Shown: positions 37,543-48,498 of the stretch, piece by piece
Layout: the number at the start of each line of letters is the position of its first letter
Position numbering within the stretch: position 1 is the first letter of the stretch
NCBI RefSeq assembly: GCF_028335745.1
Contig: NZ_CP116477.1
Span: forward strand, 2,542,001-2,606,000
From: Pectobacterium sp. A5351
GTDB taxonomy: Bacteria; Pseudomonadota; Gammaproteobacteria; Enterobacterales; Enterobacteriaceae
Direction: 5' to 3'
DNA: 64,000 bases
Program-made: the position numbers and the translations under genes
Notes under the pieces: model-generated
What the model was told of the DNA's origin: nothing
Databases searched by the model: none
Seen by the model: only the letters and a program-made list of their open reading frames with translations

Positions 37543-39225
37543 TCAGAAGGTTTCCCAGTTGTCGTTAGCATTGCCTTTTTTACCGCCAGCGGCCGCTAAT
37601 AACATCGGTTTCTCGACGGCTGGCGCTTTCTCCGCCAGACGCGGCTGAGGGCGACGATGCGCCTCTGCGGCCGACAGTTGGAATACCGATACCGCCTCAG
37701 TCAACTGGCGAGCCTGATCTTCCAGCGATGCAGCGGCAGCGGCAGATTCCTGAACCAGCGCGGCGTTCTGCTGTGTCACGCCATCCATCTCGGTCACCGC
37801 CTGACCAATCTGAGTAATACCGCGACTTTGCTCATCCGATGCCGATGCGATTTCCCCCATCAGATCGTTCACCCGGGTGATGGCAGAAATGATGGAATCC
37901 ATCGCTTCGCCAGTTTGCGTAACCTGATTTGACCCCGTGTTGATACGTTCAACCGATTCCGTAATCAGGCTTTCAATTTCTTTCGCCGCCTGAGCACTGC
38001 GCTGTGCCAGATTACGCACTTCGCCCGCAACCACCGCAAAACCACGCCCCTGTTCACCAGCTCTGGCAGCTTCCACCGCCGCGTTCAACGCCAGAATGTT
38101 AGTCTGGAAGGCAATGCCGTTAATCACGCTGGTGATATCAGCAATTTTCTTCGAGCTGGTCGTAATACTCGCCATCGTCGCCATCACATCTGCCGTGACG
38201 TCGCCCCCTTTCTTCGCCGCAACGGAAGCGTCCTGCGCCAGCTTGGTGGCCTGATGAACGTTATCGGCGTTCTGTTTCACCGTCGCACTCAGTTCTTCCA
38301 TGCTGGCGGCCGTTTGTTCCAGTGCCGCAGCCTGCTGCTCGGTACGTGCGGACAAATCGTTATTGCCGCTTTTGATTTCGCTGGAGCCCTGATGAATTGA
38401 TGCAGAGCTGTCGCGGATAATGGACACCGTATTAACCAGACTGCCCTGCATCTCCTTCAGATAAGGAATCAACTGTCCAGCACAGTTACGACCAAACTCG
38501 TCAATCGGGTGGTTAAGCTGCCCGGCAGCCAGCACCTGAAAATACCCTTTGATCATATTCAACGGCTTAACCAGATAGTGAACCAGATAACGATCTGTCA
38601 GCAGCAGGATGATCAATCCAAGCACCGCCGCCCCCAGCAGAATATGGTTGCTCCAGCCAACCAGCTCGTAGACCTCGCTCATTGACCGCTCTGACGACGA
38701 AATAATCGCAATCTGGTACTTATCCATGTTCGCGCCAAACGCCACGCTCAACGGCGGGTAGGTTTTACGGAAAAGCTGACGGAACTCCTCCTGTCGATTC
38801 TCACGCGCAGCGTTCAGCATCGGCGTCACCCCGTTATCCAGTAACTGGGTCCACGCGGCGATCATATTGTCCGTGGTTTCTTTATCGACGCCAGCGTGCT
38901 CAACGGCTTTAAACGCAGCCAGTTGATCTGACGTGTTTTTAAACGCGGTGGTTGCTGACGTAAATACTTTTTCTGCTTCCGCCGTTTCGCCCGTTTGCTG
39001 GAAATCCATCGAGCGTAACAACCGAGTAACCGTACGAAAATACTGGTCATTGCCTTTTACCAGCATCTCTACGTTTTTACGTTGAGTTTCGCCGGATTCC
39101 AACAGTTTGGTCATGTCGCTTAACGAGGTGGTAGTAAAGAAAGACGCACCGCCCCATACAACCAGAAACAGACCCAATATTGTTAAAAGCATTGCCCTGA
39201 TGGTGATATTTTTTAAAAAATTCAC
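37543..39225 (-). CDS. Methyl-accepting chemotaxis protein (Tsr/Tar class)
   Basis: 560 residues. TM1 is near residues 10-30, then a four-helix-bundle (TarH-like) periplasmic sensor, TM2 near 192-212, a HAMP domain and the cytoplasmic methylation/signalling hairpin. The tip [35 protein letters not shown] is the CheA/CheW-binding core. The last five residues are NWETF, the CheR/CheB docking pentapeptide of high-abundance receptors. Ligand cannot be deduced. The start codon is GTG at 39225 with AGGAG six bases upstream. A sigma-28-like promoter lies just upstream. It is a single-gene unit. Confidence 0.95.
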   Translation of the reverse strand: MNFLKNITIRAMLLTILGLFLVVWGGASFFTTTSLSDMTKLLESGETQRKNVEMLVKGNDQYFRTVTRLLRSMDFQQTGETAEAEKVFTSATTAFKNTSDQLAAFKAVEHAGVDKETTDNMIAAWTQLLDNGVTPMLNAARENRQEEFRQLFRKTYPPLSVAFGANMDKYQIAIISSSERSMSEVYELVGWSNHILLGAAVLGLIILLLTDRYLVHYLVKPLNMIKGYFQVLAAGQLNHPIDEFGRNCAGQLIPYLKEMQGSLVNTVSIIRDSSASIHQGSSEIKSGNNDLSARTEQQAAALEQTAASMEELSATVKQNADNVHQATKLAQDASVAAKKGGDVTADVMATMASITTSSKKIADITSVINGIAFQTNILALNAAVEAARAGEQGRGFAVVAGEVRNLAQRSAQAAKEIESLITESVERINTGSNQVTQTGEAMDSIISAITRVNDLMGEIASASDEQSRGITQIGQAVTEMDGVTQQNAALVQESAAAAASLEDQARQLTEAVSVFQLSAAEAHRRPQPRLAEKAPAVEKPMLLAAAGGKKGNANDNWETF

Positions 39226-39917
39226 AGAAGACTCCTATAAATTATCTGGCGACTTTCCTCTGTGCTTTATGCAACATGGCTGCACATTTTTAATTGGAAA
39301 TACGCCCAGTGTTACGTCATTTAATGAAGAGCAGAGGCTCTCATTAGTTAGAGTTATTTTCCTTTAATGACAAAAAGATACATTTCCTTACAATAACGAT
39401 AAGATATTCCTATCATGCATTAACATTATCGGCACTTATGGCAGGCACTTTACGCTTTTCCATCAACAAATGCGATCAAAAGCAATAATCACGATAGTTT
39501 TTAACTATTGCTTCATTGCAACAATGGATCTGCGCATTTAACTATTTATTTTAATTATCTATTTATCTCCCCGCCTTCATTATTACGTCAGGATAAAAAA
39601 CAGTTCTATTTTTCTGTGATTATTCTTATTTTCTATTCTGGTCCCATTTTTAGAAAAATATGTCCCTATTCCTTATAAAGTTGATTACGGTGCAAGTAAT
39701 TCAGGCCGCCATCGTTTTATCTCTTTCTAAGCCAAAATATTAATCATGATGATAATTATGCCCGTCATTTTCATCATTCAAATCACATTCCATCACTCCG
39801 GGTTTACGTAACGTTCACATCAGTGTGGCGTAAGCCAGTTGCGAAATGCGCAGCTTGCCGCTAAAATTCACAAAAAATGAATAATAAAACCCAAGTTCAT
39901 TACAAAAAGAGAAATAT
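39226..39917. other. Long AT-rich intergenic region between chemoreceptor and LysR genes
   Basis: 692 bp. Apart from the candidate flagellar promoter near its left end, I see no gene. Long A/T tracts fill 39360-39720. It should also hold the promoter of the LysR gene, for which no confident hexamers were found. Confidence 0.6.
39242..39269 (-). promoter_or_regulatory. Candidate sigma-28 (FliA) promoter of chemoreceptor gene
   Basis: On the minus strand TAAAGCAC, a 12-bp spacer and CCAGATAA resemble the FliA consensus TAAAGTTT-N11-GCCGATAA, off by one base in spacing. It ends 17 bp before the GTG start, which suits a chemotaxis gene but leaves a short leader. Confidence 0.6.
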
Positions 39918-40808
39918 ATGGATTTGACCCAGCTCCGCATGTTTTGTCTCGTTGCTGAAACGGGCTCAGTCGCGCGCGCCGCAGAACAGCTTCATCGGGT
40001 GCCTTCAAATCTGACCACACGGTTACGCCAGTTGGAACAGGAATTGGGTACCGATCTGTTCATCCGTGAGAAACAGCGCCTGCGCCTGTCCCCTATTGGG
40101 CACAATTTCTTATGTTATGCGCAGCGCATTCTGGCGCTTAGTGAAGAAGCGATCAGCATGACGCGCACGGGTGAACCTGCAGGTAATTTCGCGCTAGGCT
40201 CGATGGAAAGCACGGCGGCAACCCGTTTGCCTACGCTATTAGCGTCTTACCATCAGCGTTATCCCAACGTGTCGCTGTCTCTGAATACCGGTACCTCCGG
40301 AGAAATCATTGAGCGCGTGCGGGCGGGAACGTTGGCAGCCGCGTTAGTCGATGGCCCCGTCGTCTACGATGAGCTGAATGGTTGTGCATGTTTTACGGAA
40401 CGACTCGTACTGATATCCGACACAACGCACGCACCGATTACTCATGCGCGGGATGCCAGCCACGATACGCTGTTTGCCTTCCGCCCCAGTTGTTCCTATC
40501 GAAAGCACCTCGAGAGCTGGCTCCGACAGGATGGCGTAGTACCCGGTACTATCATGGAAATCCACTCATACCATGCCATGCTTGCCTGTGTAGCCGGGGG
40601 GGCCGGGCTGGCCATGCTCCCGTATGCCATTCTTGAATTTTTGCCCGCTGGCGCACGCGTTCAGATACATGAATTACCGCCCGACATCGCCACCGCGTCT
40701 ACGTGGCTCGTCTGGCGACGCGACGCCTTCGGCCCCAATGTCGAGGCGCTGAAAAAGCTCATTATTGAACAGAGCAGCATGATTGAACCACCCGCTCAGC
40801 AGGAATAA
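39918..40808 (+). CDS. LysR-family regulator, PtrR/YneJ-like
   Basis: 296 residues. The N-terminal helix-turn-helix is GSVARAAEQLHRVPSNLTTRLRQLEQELGTDLF near residues 16-48. Segments such as GNFALGSMESTAATRLPTLLA, CSYRKHLESWLRQDGVVPGTIMEIHSYHAMLACVAGGAG and TTRLRQLE are close to E. coli YneJ (PtrR), a putrescine/succinate-semialdehyde pathway regulator. Here its neighbour is frmA, 110 bp downstream in the same direction, so it may control formaldehyde detoxification instead. Ligand and targets are inference. Confidence 0.88.
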   Translation: MDLTQLRMFCLVAETGSVARAAEQLHRVPSNLTTRLRQLEQELGTDLFIREKQRLRLSPIGHNFLCYAQRILALSEEAISMTRTGEPAGNFALGSMESTAATRLPTLLASYHQRYPNVSLSLNTGTSGEIIERVRAGTLAAALVDGPVVYDELNGCACFTERLVLISDTTHAPITHARDASHDTLFAFRPSCSYRKHLESWLRQDGVVPGTIMEIHSYHAMLACVAGGAGLAMLPYAILEFLPAGARVQIHELPPDIATASTWLVWRRDAFGPNVEALKKLIIEQSSMIEPPAQQE

Positions 40809-40828
40809 CCCTTATTTTCTCTGAGTAA

Positions 40829-42040
<1,212 letters not shown>

Positions 42041-42081
42041 TTGCACCACCGTCAGGAACAGAAAAAGGAGGCTGTACAGCG

Positions 42082-42927
42082 ATGACTTCATCACTGGAAC
42101 TGCTGGAAGAACACCGTATGTTTGGCGGCTGGCAACAGCGCTACCGCCATGTGTCAGACACGCTGAACACCGCGATGACGTTCAGCATCTATCTGCCGCC
42201 GACGCAGGATGACACGCCGCCGCCCGTGCTTTACTGGCTGTCTGGGTTAACCTGCAACGACGAAAATTTTACGACGAAAGCCGGCGCGCAGCGCGTTGCC
42301 TCAGAGCTGGGTCTGGTGCTGGTCATGCCAGACACCAGCCCGCGCGGCGATGGCGTAGCGGACGATGCTGGGTACGATCTGGGTCAGGGCGCGGGATTCT
42401 ACGTGAATGCCACGCAGGCACCCTGGGCAGCACACTACCGGATGTATGACTACATCAGAAGTGAATTGCCAGCGTTAATCCAGCAGCATTTTAACGTGAA
42501 TAGCCGTCAGTCCATCAGTGGGCATTCGATGGGCGGTCACGGCGCGCTGATGCTGGCGCTGCGCAACCCGGAAAAATTCCTGTCTGCATCCGCGTTCGCG
42601 CCTATCGTTAACCCCAGTCAGGTTCCCTGGGGGCGCAAAGCGCTGACTGCCTATCTTGGCGAGGATGAAACGCAGTGGTTGCAGTATGACAGTTGTCATT
42701 TACTGGCCAATAGCCAGAAGAAGCTGCCAATATTGGTCGATCAGGGGGATTGCGATCAGTTCCTCCCCGACCAGTTGCAACCGGCAAAACTGGAAGAGCT
42801 CGCCAGCCAATATGCCTGGCCGCTAACGCTGCGGACACAGTCCGGCTATGACCACAGCTATTTCTTCATCGCCAGTTTCATTGAGGATCACCTGCGCTTC
42901 CACGCCCGCTATTTATTGGAAGAATAA
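42082..42927 (+). CDS. fghA: S-formylglutathione hydrolase
   Basis: 281 residues, esterase D family alpha/beta hydrolase. The nucleophile elbow is GHSMGGHGA near residue 149, with the acid in DQGDCDQFL and the histidine in [10 protein letters not shown] near 258. [13 protein letters not shown] is the oxyanion region. It hydrolyses S-formylglutathione to formate and glutathione, the step after FrmA. AAGGAGG stands nine bases before the ATG, and the gene is 41 bp downstream of frmA. A strong terminator follows. Confidence 0.95.
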   Translation: MTSSLELLEEHRMFGGWQQRYRHVSDTLNTAMTFSIYLPPTQDDTPPPVLYWLSGLTCNDENFTTKAGAQRVASELGLVLVMPDTSPRGDGVADDAGYDLGQGAGFYVNATQAPWAAHYRMYDYIRSELPALIQQHFNVNSRQSISGHSMGGHGALMLALRNPEKFLSASAFAPIVNPSQVPWGRKALTAYLGEDETQWLQYDSCHLLANSQKKLPILVDQGDCDQFLPDQLQPAKLEELASQYAWPLTLRTQSGYDHSYFFIASFIEDHLRFHARYLLEE

Positions 42928-42954
42928 TGGTGCTATGCTTACCTCGTTGAGCGC

Positions 42955-42984
42955 CGCGCTCAGGATTCTCCTGAGCGCGTTTTC
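42955..42984 (+). terminator. Terminator of frmA-fghA
   Basis: CGCGCTCAGGA and TCCTGAGCGCG form a perfect 11-bp stem with a TTC loop, followed by TTTT. It lies 27 bp after the fghA stop. Confidence 0.92.
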
Positions 42985-43071
42985 TCTCCCCATCGTCATC
43001 ATCCCTGAACAACATGAGCGCGCCTGCCGCGTGCAACATGACGGATAAAAAAAGAAAAAAAGGAAACCTTG

Positions 43072-43716
43072 ATGATACACGTTCATCACCTCGAAAAATC
43101 CCGTTCGACCCGCGTGACCTGGCTACTGGAAGAACTGGGCGTTGACTATGAAATCATTCGCTACGCCCGTGACCCAAAAACGTTTAGCGCCCCGGCGTCA
43201 CTCAAACAAATCCACCCGCTAGGGAAATCGCCGGTGATTACCGATGGCGAACTGACGATTGCCGAATCCGGAGCCATTGTGGAATATCTGATTGAGACTT
43301 ACGGCAACGGCCGACTTCGTCCACAGAGCGGACAAGCGCTACTGGACTATCGTTTCTGGCTGCATTTTGCTGAAGGCTCACTCATGCCGCTGCTGGTGAT
43401 GCGTCTGGTATTAGCGAAAACGGAATCCGCGCCAATGCCATTCTTCGTCCGCCCCGTGGCGCGAAAAATTGTGCACAGTATTGAGCAGGCTTTTATTCTG
43501 CCGCGGCTGACGACGCAGTTGCAGTTCATCGAACAACATTTGAGTACACAAGAGTGGTTTGCGGGAACGTCGCTCAGCGGTGCCGATATACAAATGGCCG
43601 TCCCGCTGGTGTTGGCGAAAACGCGTTTGGATTTCAGCCACTACCCGCACATCAAGCAATACATTGAGCGGATAGAAAGCCAGCCAGCGTTTCAACGGGC
43701 TCTCGCTCAGGATTAA
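43072..43716 (+). CDS. Glutathione S-transferase
   Basis: 214 residues. The thioredoxin-like N domain has SRSTRVTWLLEELGVDYEI near residue 10, HPLGKSPVITDGELTIAESGAIVEYLIETYG near 45-75 as the glutathione site, and an all-helical C domain. I do not recognise a precise named orthologue. ATG 43072 is used rather than an overlapping TTG, with AGGA about seven bases before. It has its own unit after the fghA terminator, but its location beside a glutathione-dependent formaldehyde pathway may be meaningful. Confidence 0.9.
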   Translation: MIHVHHLEKSRSTRVTWLLEELGVDYEIIRYARDPKTFSAPASLKQIHPLGKSPVITDGELTIAESGAIVEYLIETYGNGRLRPQSGQALLDYRFWLHFAEGSLMPLLVMRLVLAKTESAPMPFFVRPVARKIVHSIEQAFILPRLTTQLQFIEQHLSTQEWFAGTSLSGADIQMAVPLVLAKTRLDFSHYPHIKQYIERIESQPAFQRALAQD

Positions 43717-43935
43717 CGGGGTAATCAGAGCACCTCCTCATCGGTGATAAATAACAAACCGGTCAGGAGCGACAGAGAAAGAATTCTGTGAGCGTTTACT
43801 GATTATTCATGCAGTAATAACGATATCCTGCGGTTTACCCCCGATATATTTCGAGTTATAACACTATTTTTGAGGGCTCGAAAGAGGGTGGTATACCGTC
43901 AGGATGCGGCATTAATACGTTGGGAGTGATTAATT

Positions 43936-44148
43936 TTGCAGAGAAAACGCGTTTCATCAACAGAGTTGTTTTCCGTCGGATACGATGCAGAAAAAAGTCA
44001 GTTGGAAGTCGAACTGCTGAATGGGAGTATTTACCTCTATAGTGGCGTCGCACGTATGATTTATGAAGAGCTAATGGCAAGCAAGACGAAGTACCGCTAC
44101 TACGCCAGCTACATCAAAAATTCATTCCCCTACGAGAAAACACAATAG
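43936..44148 (+). CDS. KTSC-domain small protein (TTG start)
   Basis: 70 residues. The pattern RVSSTELFSVGYDAEKSQLEVELLNGSIYLYSGVARMIYEELMAS...YYASYIKNSFPY is that of the KTSC domain, a small beta-rich domain found alone or in phage and recombination proteins. Function is unknown. The start is TTG at 43936 with GGGAG nine bases upstream; no in-frame ATG exists before the domain. It stands alone between a GST and hcxA. Confidence 0.75.
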   Translation: MQRKRVSSTELFSVGYDAEKSQLEVELLNGSIYLYSGVARMIYEELMASKTKYRYYASYIKNSFPYEKTQ

Positions 44149-44197
44149 CCTTTTAAATATAACACGCTGTTTTTGAAGATAAAACATCGTCTTTAAG

Positions 44198-44217
44198 GGC
44201 GGAGAGTCCTCTCCGCC
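44198..44217. terminator. Hairpin between KTSC gene and hcxA
   Basis: GGCGGAGAG-TC-CTCTCCGCC is a perfect 9-bp stem between two convergent genes. T-rich bases follow on the plus strand only weakly. Likely a bidirectional end signal. Confidence 0.6.
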
Positions 44218-44230
44218 TCTTCTCACCGCT

Positions 44231-45319
44231 CTATTCTTCCACTGCCTCAACGGTATTAAACGCCGCTAGCAGAACGTCTTCATTCAGTGCCAACGGCAGA
44301 TAATGAATGGATTCCCCCTCCTGCAAGGTACGGGTAATAACGGCCTGAAGCGCCGCACGATCGTGAATATCCACATCCAACGCGGCCAGTGAGGTTGGCA
44401 AACCGAATGCCTTAAATGCCACCTTCAGTTGGCGCAGCGTCTCACAATCCCCCAGCAAAGCACTCTGCACCAGAATGCCATAAGCCACTTTAGTACCATG
44501 CAGGAAGCGTTCCGTTTGCGGCAACACCGTCAAACCGTTATGAACCGCATGCGCCGCTGCCACACGCGTGTAACGCTCACCCAGCCCGCCAACCATGCCG
44601 CCGCCAGCAATGATCGCATCGACCACATCTAGAAAATCCTGCGTCAGTTCACCACGTTTGACGGCTTCCAGCGCAGATTCACTTTGTTGCAGCAACACAT
44701 TGCGGATATCCAGCGCAGCCTGCAGCCCCAGCCGAACAGAAAGCGGCAGCGTTTCTGGCTGGGGACTAAGCACAACGGCTTCATACCATTTCGCCAGCGT
44801 ATCGCCGACGCCAGCCAGCAGGTATTCCACCGGTGCCGCCAGCAGAATCCTCGGTTCCACCAGCACCAGATGGTTAGCATCAGTGAAAATCTCGAAGCGC
44901 AACGCCTGTCCGGCATCGTTATACCAGACGGACAGCGGCGTCCAGGCCGCACAGGTCGCCGCAATAGTCGGAATAGCCACCAGCGGCACACCAATGTGGC
45001 GCGCAGCGACCTTCGCCGTATCCAGCACCGCCCCGCCACCGACGCCAATAACTACTCGGCAGTCATCTCCCGCCTGCGCCACCAGTTTTGCGACTTCCCC
45101 CTCACTGCAATGCGCGCCAAACTGAACGCGTCGAGCTGAAGGGGCATCGAACTCGGCAGGCAAATACGGTCGCGCCGCAGTTATCGCCCGCTCACCGTAG
45201 ATCCACAGTGCGTTTTTCAGCACGTCTGGCGGATAAAACTCCAGCAGCTTACCGATAGCGCCAGAGAAAGAAAAATAGTTAGCAGGGCCAACCTGTACGC
45301 GAACTGTCGTTGTGTGCAT
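44231..45319 (-). CDS. hcxA: Hydroxycarboxylate dehydrogenase A-like (HcxA/YbdH)
   Basis: 362 residues, iron-containing/glycerol dehydrogenase fold. The NAD site is VVIGVGGGAVLDTAKVAA near residue 90, followed by PTIAATCAAWTPLSVWYNDAGQ near 118. The metal ligands fall in GVGDTLAKWYEA (Asp), and the histidines in AAAHAVHNGLT and ERFLHGTKVAYG. It reads like E. coli YbdH, an NADPH-dependent reductase of 2-oxo acids. In E. coli ybdH sits elsewhere. GAGGA is ten bases upstream of the ATG. Divergent from the sugar ABC genes. Confidence 0.9.
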   Translation of the reverse strand: MHTTTVRVQVGPANYFSFSGAIGKLLEFYPPDVLKNALWIYGERAITAARPYLPAEFDAPSARRVQFGAHCSEGEVAKLVAQAGDDCRVVIGVGGGAVLDTAKVAARHIGVPLVAIPTIAATCAAWTPLSVWYNDAGQALRFEIFTDANHLVLVEPRILLAAPVEYLLAGVGDTLAKWYEAVVLSPQPETLPLSVRLGLQAALDIRNVLLQQSESALEAVKRGELTQDFLDVVDAIIAGGGMVGGLGERYTRVAAAHAVHNGLTVLPQTERFLHGTKVAYGILVQSALLGDCETLRQLKVAFKAFGLPTSLAALDVDIHDRAALQAVITRTLQEGESIHYLPLALNEDVLLAAFNTVEAVEE

Positions 45320-45582
45320 GCTTAAATATTCCTCGCCGTGCTCTCTTAAGCCCGGCTCTTATACTATGTTTGCCTGATAGATGAATCTGCTGCGCTACCC
45401 TGTTGATAATTCCATCTTATTCACTTGCCTGCGCCAGCTTAAGAACTTTTTTACTTAATTTATGCTTTTTCGTTCATAGCCAACCAATCTCAAACACTTG
45501 AAGCTATATTAAATACTCTGAGATATGTGCTACCTTTCTTTTCCGTTATTTCATGACTTGACCGCCAAGAGCGTTACCGACC

Positions 45583-47094
45583 ATGCTTCCTACCTCCCAA
45601 AGCCGACTGGAAATGCACAATATTTCCATCTCCTTTTCTGGTTTCCACGCCCTCAAGCAGGTTAATTTCACACTGGAAGGTGGTTCGATTCATGCCCTGA
45701 CGGGCGCAAACGGCGCGGGTAAATCCACGCTCATGTCGATCTTATCAGGCGCTTACGATCACTATCAGGGCGACATTCTGATTAATGGCAAGCAGGTCGA
45801 CGTCCATTCACCCCGTGATGCCAAGCGGTACGGTATTCATCTGGTGCAGCAGGAAGTTGATGTCGCGCTGGTCCCCACCCTATCTGTGGCGGAAAACATT
45901 ATGCTGGATACGCTGGCGCAGGGCGGACATCTGCTGAGCTGGTCGCAGATATACCGTCAGGCGCAGACGCTGCTCGATCAGCTTGGCGTTCACCTGAATG
46001 TTCGTCAGCGACTGGATAACTGTTCGCTGGCCGAGAAGCAGCAAATTCTGCTCGCGCGCGCCTTATCCCACGAATGTCGCTTCCTGATTCTGGATGAACC
46101 CACAGCCCCGTTGGATCAGGCCGAAAGCGCGCGCCTCTTTGAGGTAGTACGCCGTTTACAGGCCGATGGCATCGGGATCGTGTTTATTTCCCACCGTATT
46201 CATGAGCTGAGCGAGATCTGCGATACATTGACCGTGCTGCGCGACGGCGAGTTTGTTAGCAGCGGCGCCATGCAGGGACTCAGCGGGGAAGCGATCGTAG
46301 AGAGAATGCTGGGGCACCGGCTTGATGACATTTTCCCACCGCGTCGAGCGACACCTGCCAACGAGACGCTGCTTCAGGTCACCGGTTTACACGACGAAAC
46401 ACTGCTGCACAATATTTCTCTTACGCTACGCAAAGGAGAAATTCTGGGCATTGCCGGGCTGGCTGGCGCGGGGAAAACCGAGCTGTGTAAAGCGCTGTTC
46501 GGTGCGGAACCCTGCCAGATCGCACAGGGCGAATATCGTGGCAAGCCCTGGCGACCACATTCTCCACACCAGTCCGTCGAACAGGGTCTGGCGCTGGTTC
46601 CTGAAGAGCGGCGCAAAGAAGGCATTTTTATTGATGAATCCGTCACCATGAATCTGAGCATCACGGCCACCGACAGTTTTTCCCACTGGGGCTTCTTCAG
46701 CCGCAGTAAGGCAGTGAACTGGGCGAAACAAATCGTTGAACAGCTTGCGGTTCGTACCACCGGTCCGGCACAAAAGCTGGCGCGCCTGTCGGGTGGAAAT
46801 CAGCAGAAAGTGGCGATCGGCAAGTGGCTACGCAGTGAAGCACAGGTTCTGATTTTTGACGAACCCACCAAAGGCGTGGATATCAAGGCCAAACAGGACT
46901 TATTCTCGCTGATTGACAGCCTCGCCCGTCAGGGCAAAGGCATTATTTATGCGTCGGGCGAGTTCTCCGAACTGGTCGGGCTCTGCGATCGCATCTGCGT
47001 GCTCTGGGATGGCCGCATTGTCGCAGAGCTGAACGCCGCCGAGATTGACGAAGAAACCCTACTTTTCTATTCAACTGGAGGAACTCCCGCGTGA
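45583..47094 (+). CDS. CUT2-type sugar ABC transporter ATP-binding protein (two ATPase domains)
   Basis: 503 residues with two fused nucleotide-binding domains as in RbsA/MglA. Domain 1 has GANGAGKSTLM near residue 44, CSLAEKQQILLARAL near 147 and ILDEPTAPLD near 168. Domain 2 has the degenerate Walker A GLAGAGKTELC near 299, LSGGNQQKVAIGKWL near 406 and IFDEPTKGVDI near 425. It would power import of a monosaccharide through the permease encoded next, overlapping by four bases. No binding-protein gene is adjacent, and the sugar is unknown. This is the place of mgl in E. coli, but identity with MglA is not claimed. Confidence 0.88.
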   Translation: MLPTSQSRLEMHNISISFSGFHALKQVNFTLEGGSIHALTGANGAGKSTLMSILSGAYDHYQGDILINGKQVDVHSPRDAKRYGIHLVQQEVDVALVPTLSVAENIMLDTLAQGGHLLSWSQIYRQAQTLLDQLGVHLNVRQRLDNCSLAEKQQILLARALSHECRFLILDEPTAPLDQAESARLFEVVRRLQADGIGIVFISHRIHELSEICDTLTVLRDGEFVSSGAMQGLSGEAIVERMLGHRLDDIFPPRRATPANETLLQVTGLHDETLLHNISLTLRKGEILGIAGLAGAGKTELCKALFGAEPCQIAQGEYRGKPWRPHSPHQSVEQGLALVPEERRKEGIFIDESVTMNLSITATDSFSHWGFFSRSKAVNWAKQIVEQLAVRTTGPAQKLARLSGGNQQKVAIGKWLRSEAQVLIFDEPTKGVDIKAKQDLFSLIDSLARQGKGIIYASGEFSELVGLCDRICVLWDGRIVAELNAAEIDEETLLFYSTGGTPA

Positions 47095-48086
47095 GTCACC
47101 CACTTTCATCTAACGGAGCGCTCCCCTTCCGTCACCACATTTTTGAGTTTCTCTATAAGTGGGGGATGCTGATCACGGTTGTCGCGCTGATTGCGCTCTT
47201 CGGGCTGGCGTCGGACAACTTTCTCGATCCGTATAACATCATCAATATTCTGCGCTCTATCGCCATCGTCACGGTGATTGCCATTGGCGTCTCCATTTCA
47301 CTGTCCGTCGGCGGATTCGATCTTTCCGTGGGATCGACCGCCTCGCTGGCTAATGCGCTGGTTATCTCGCTATTTGTCTGGTACGGATTCGGCACTACAG
47401 GTGCGATCGTTCTGACGTTGCTGCTGTGTACGCTGGTCGGGCTATTCAACGCCTTTCTCATCGTTGTACTGAAGATTCCCGATATGCTGGCGACGCTCGC
47501 CAGCCTGTTCGTCATTCAGGGCGTTGCGATGACCTACAGCTATGGCGGCTCTATTACGCAGAACATGGTGTTGCCCAGCGGTGAGATGGCGGAGGGCGTC
47601 ATTCCTGAGTTCTTTGCCACGCTGGGTCAGGTACCGGTCATTGTTGTCATCATGCTGGCAGTAACGGTACTGGTGCAGCTGTATCTGTCCCTCACCAAAC
47701 ACGGTCGCCGGATGTACGCCATCGGCGGCAACCCCGAGGCGGCGAGACTGGCAGGGATTCGCACGGCGCGTTATCGGGTACAAGCGTATGTGTTTTCTTC
47801 ATTACTCGCGGCGCTGGGCGGCATTTTACTGGCATCACGCATCGGCTCTTCTCAAGTCAATGCCGGAGGCGGCTATTTAATGGATGCCGTTGCCGCTGCC
47901 TACATCGGTTTCTCGCTGGCGGGGTCCGGCAAACCGAACGCGCTAGGTACGCTGCTCGGCGCCGTTATTCTTGGTGTCTTGCAGAACGGGCTGGTGATGC
48001 TCTCCGTGCCGTATTACGCCATGGATATCATCAAAGGTCTGGTTCTGGCGCTCGCGCTGGCAATGACTTATATCCAGAAACGCTGA
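47091..48086 (+). CDS. CUT2-type sugar ABC transporter permease
   Basis: 331 residues, eight to ten membrane helices, BPD_transp_2 family. SVGGFDLSVGSTASLANA near residue 68 and GGNPEAARLAGIRTARYRVQAYVFSS near 211 are conserved in RbsC/MglC-type permeases. The last residues (LALALAMTYIQKR) are typical. It starts inside the end of the ATPase gene. Two coupled genes form the unit; a periplasmic binding protein must come from elsewhere or be absent. Confidence 0.88.
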   Translation: MSHPLSSNGALPFRHHIFEFLYKWGMLITVVALIALFGLASDNFLDPYNIINILRSIAIVTVIAIGVSISLSVGGFDLSVGSTASLANALVISLFVWYGFGTTGAIVLTLLLCTLVGLFNAFLIVVLKIPDMLATLASLFVIQGVAMTYSYGGSITQNMVLPSGEMAEGVIPEFFATLGQVPVIVVIMLAVTVLVQLYLSLTKHGRRMYAIGGNPEAARLAGIRTARYRVQAYVFSSLLAALGGILLASRIGSSQVNAGGGYLMDAVAAAYIGFSLAGSGKPNALGTLLGAVILGVLQNGLVMLSVPYYAMDIIKGLVLALALAMTYIQKR

Positions 48087-48498
48087 TATGCGCTGACTTC
48101 CGCCCCGAGCATCCGTATTCGGGGCGGGCTCACAATACAATCCATCAATGCCAATCTGCATTAAATAGGATTTTTCCCGCAAAAAGTATATCGCCACACC
48201 CTTTTATTATTTACCAATGTTATTATTAAGGAATGAATATTCCCCCATAAGATAAAGAGGCAATTCAGAATAATCACAACGAATAACATTTTCACTTTAG
48301 GCATCATGTACACTACTTTCATTCCCGCTCAGATATCTTTCATTCCTTCATAGATATCGTGCATCTGACGTAGATAATCTATGACACAGGATTCAATCTG
48401 ATGAAACGTTCAATTTTGGTAATCAATTAAAATTGATGAATATCATATTTTCGCTGCCGGGCAATATTCCCGCATACCCGGCGAAATCAAACTACATC
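48087..48498. other. Intergenic region between sugar permease and dehydrogenase genes
   Basis: 412 bp, AT-rich, no gene. CCGCCCCGA/TCGGGGCGG (48100-48127) is a perfect 9-bp hairpin 13 bp after the permease stop, without a U run. GCCGGG/CCCGGC (48456-48482) may end the convergent dehydrogenase gene. No binding-protein gene or remnant was found. Confidence 0.65.

Noticed and set aside
39360..39720. AT-rich stretch considered as a horizontal-transfer scar or small RNA locus
   Set aside because: No direct repeats, integrase, tRNA or terminator hairpin was seen. AT-richness alone is not enough.
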